Origin: Christensenella sp. UBA5399
GTDB taxonomy: Bacteria; Bacillota; Clostridia; Christensenellales; Christensenellaceae
Direction of reading: 5' to 3'
Length of the DNA: 5,948 nt
Assembly: GCA_002407725.1 (NCBI GenBank)
Contig: DHOD01000066.1
Location: 1 to 5,948, forward strand
Shown: piece after piece, positions 4,755-5,948 of the stretch
How positions within the stretch are numbered: the first letter of the stretch is position 1
How the letters are laid out: every line of letters begins with the position of its first letter
Program-made: the position numbers and the translations under genes
Notes under the pieces: model-generated
Told to the model about the DNA's origin: nothing
What the model saw: only the letters and a program-made list of their open reading frames with translations
The model's database searches: none

Positions 4755-5948
4755 TTAGCCCTTGGCGCGCACGTGCCCGGCTGTTTTGTGCATCCAGTCT
4801 TTGAGGAGCGGATAAAGCGCCTCGTATTGGTCGACATAAAACCGGTATTCGCTGTGCCGGTCTGCGTCGGGCTCGATCCGGTCGACAAATTCTACCATGT
4901 GGCCGGATGCACGCACGATGTCGGGATAGACGCCCCCTGCCACCGCGCCCAGTATGGCGGCGCCCAGCACAGGGGCTTCCGTTACCCTGGGAATGTTGAT
5001 GGGCAGGTTGCTCACGTCCGCATGTGTCTGCATCCAGAAACGGCTTTTGACGGCCCCGCCGCAGGCGTACAACTCACGCAGGGGCACGCCGTTTTTCCGG
5101 AACGTACGGAAAATCACTTCGCTGCCATAGCAGATCCCCTCGACAAGCGCGCGGTAGATATGGGCGGGCGTATGCGCCAGTGTGAGGCCGCTGATCAGTC
5201 CGCGGGCGTCGCCATCCACATAAGGCGTGCGGTTTCCCTGAAAATAATCCAGGCAGATCAATCCTTCCGCACCAATGGGAAGTGCTTGCGCTTGTTCGTT
5301 GAGCAGGTCGTATATACTGCGGCCCGATGCGTGTGCCTGCTGCGCCAGGCCACCGCATAAATGATTCTTGAACCAGTTGATGACGGAGCCGGTGGATGTC
5401 TGGCCTGCCTCCAGCATTTCCAAGCCATCTACCACAGCGTCAGGGTAACTACCCAACATACCTTTTCCATGGATTTCATCTTTTGTCAGTATCATGAACA
5501 GGTGCGACGAGCCGGTGACCATCGCGGCCCGGCCTTCACGCACCGCACCTAGGGCGGGCATGGCGACATACGCATCCGCGCCGCCAACGGCGACCGGCGT
5601 TCCTGCGGCAAGTCCGAGCGCCTGCGCGGCACCAGGGGTGAGCCCACCCAGTTTGTCGCCCAGCTTCATGACGTCGTGCGGAATTTTATCCATGACATCG
5701 TCAAGGCCGAGCATCCGGAAAAAATCCGGTTGCCAGCCGCCGTGACGGCTATCGTAATACCAACGCGCCGCCGCGTCGTTGCGGTTTTTGACCAGGTTGC
5801 CTGTAAGCATGTAGCCAAGCCAATCGTCGCAGGCGAGTATGTGCGCTGTTTTATGGTATACCTCCGGCAGGTTTTCTTTGACCCAGAGTGTTTTGTATGG
5901 CATCCATTCGGCCGAGGGAGCGCCGTAGCCAGAGAACTTCATGACAGG
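4755..5948 (-). CDS. FGGY-family carbohydrate kinase, N-terminus missing at window edge
   Basis: This ATP-dependent cytosolic kinase phosphorylates a sugar or polyol, as in pentose or related sugar catabolism; the exact substrate is not clear. The frame remains open to the right edge (two codons precede the Met at 5942), so that Met is internal. About 397 residues are visible, against about 500 for the family, so roughly the first 100-130 residues, including the N-terminal phosphate-binding motif, lie outside. Numbering from the visible Met, PVAVGGADAYV (116-126) holds the likely catalytic base Asp123, and MVTGSSHLF (141-149) matches the ATP phosphate-binding turn. Residues 248-269 (GLISGLTLAHTPAH then IYRALVEG) fit the second FGGY signature. 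ACGGAVKSRFW (293-303) matches the adenine-binding GGGAKS-type motif. It could be a xylulokinase-, ribulokinase- or related FGGY protein. It is convergent with the methyltransferase and probably unrelated to it. Confidence 0.9.
   Translation of the reverse strand, partial: PVMKFSGYGAPSAEWMPYKTLWVKENLPEVYHKTAHILACDDWLGYMLTGNLVKNRNDAAARWYYDSRHGGWQPDFFRMLGLDDVMDKIPHDVMKLGDKLGGLTPGAAQALGLAAGTPVAVGGADAYVAMPALGAVREGRAAMVTGSSHLFMILTKDEIHGKGMLGSYPDAVVDGLEMLEAGQTSTGSVINWFKNHLCGGLAQQAHASGRSIYDLLNEQAQALPIGAEGLICLDYFQGNRTPYVDGDARGLISGLTLAHTPAHIYRALVEGICYGSEVIFRTFRKNGVPLRELYACGGAVKSRFWMQTHADVSNLPINIPRVTEAPVLGAAILGAVAGGVYPDIVRASGHMVEFVDRIEPDADRHSEYRFYVDQYEALYPLLKDWMHKTAGHVRAKG

Noticed and set aside
4692..5360. 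Plus-strand open frame (222 codons) beginning in the terminator
   Set aside because: It starts inside the hairpin at 4696-4731 and runs antisense to the FGGY kinase, whose motifs are unmistakable. It has no ribosome site and no family resemblance.

Overview
This looks like chromosomal DNA of an anaerobic Firmicute, most likely a member of the Clostridia with about half GC. The evidence is indirect: AAGGA/GGAGA ribosome sites, consensus sigma-A type promoters, and a TetR, radical SAM and methyltransferase cluster of the kind seen in gut Clostridia. A Christensenellaceae-like genome would fit, but this is a guess from style and not a match.

Layout. (1) Positions 1-987 (+) are the C-terminal two thirds of a 14-helix DHA2-type MFS drug/H+ antiporter, cut by the left window edge. 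(2) Positions 1123-1917 (+) encode a complete TSUP (TauE/SafE) family permease. It has no Shine-Dalgarno sequence but a promoter-like pair just upstream, so a leaderless or near-leaderless mRNA is possible. (3) Positions 1918-2188 contain a perfect AT-rich inverted repeat, a textbook intrinsic terminator at 2057-2081, and a consensus promoter overlain by two perfect palindromes. (4) Positions 2189-3899 (+) form a two-gene operon of a TetR-family regulator and a radical SAM protein with a cysteine-containing C-terminal (SPASM/twitch-like) region. (5) Positions 3896-3982 hold a 28-codon ORF that overlaps the radical SAM stop codon as ATGA; it is possible but unproven. (6) Positions 4041-4667 (+) encode a class I SAM-dependent methyltransferase with its own consensus promoter and a separate palindrome over the predicted transcription start. 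(7) A hairpin terminator at 4696-4731 separates it from (8) a convergent FGGY-family sugar kinase on the minus strand (4755-5948), which is missing its N-terminus at the right window edge.

The central unit is the most interesting. A self-controlled TetR repressor appears to set expression of a radical SAM enzyme, and a methyltransferase follows under a different palindromic site. Both enzymes use S-adenosylmethionine, so a shared modification or detoxification pathway is plausible, but no substrate can be read from the sequence. The flanking transporters and the kinase show no clear functional link to this unit.
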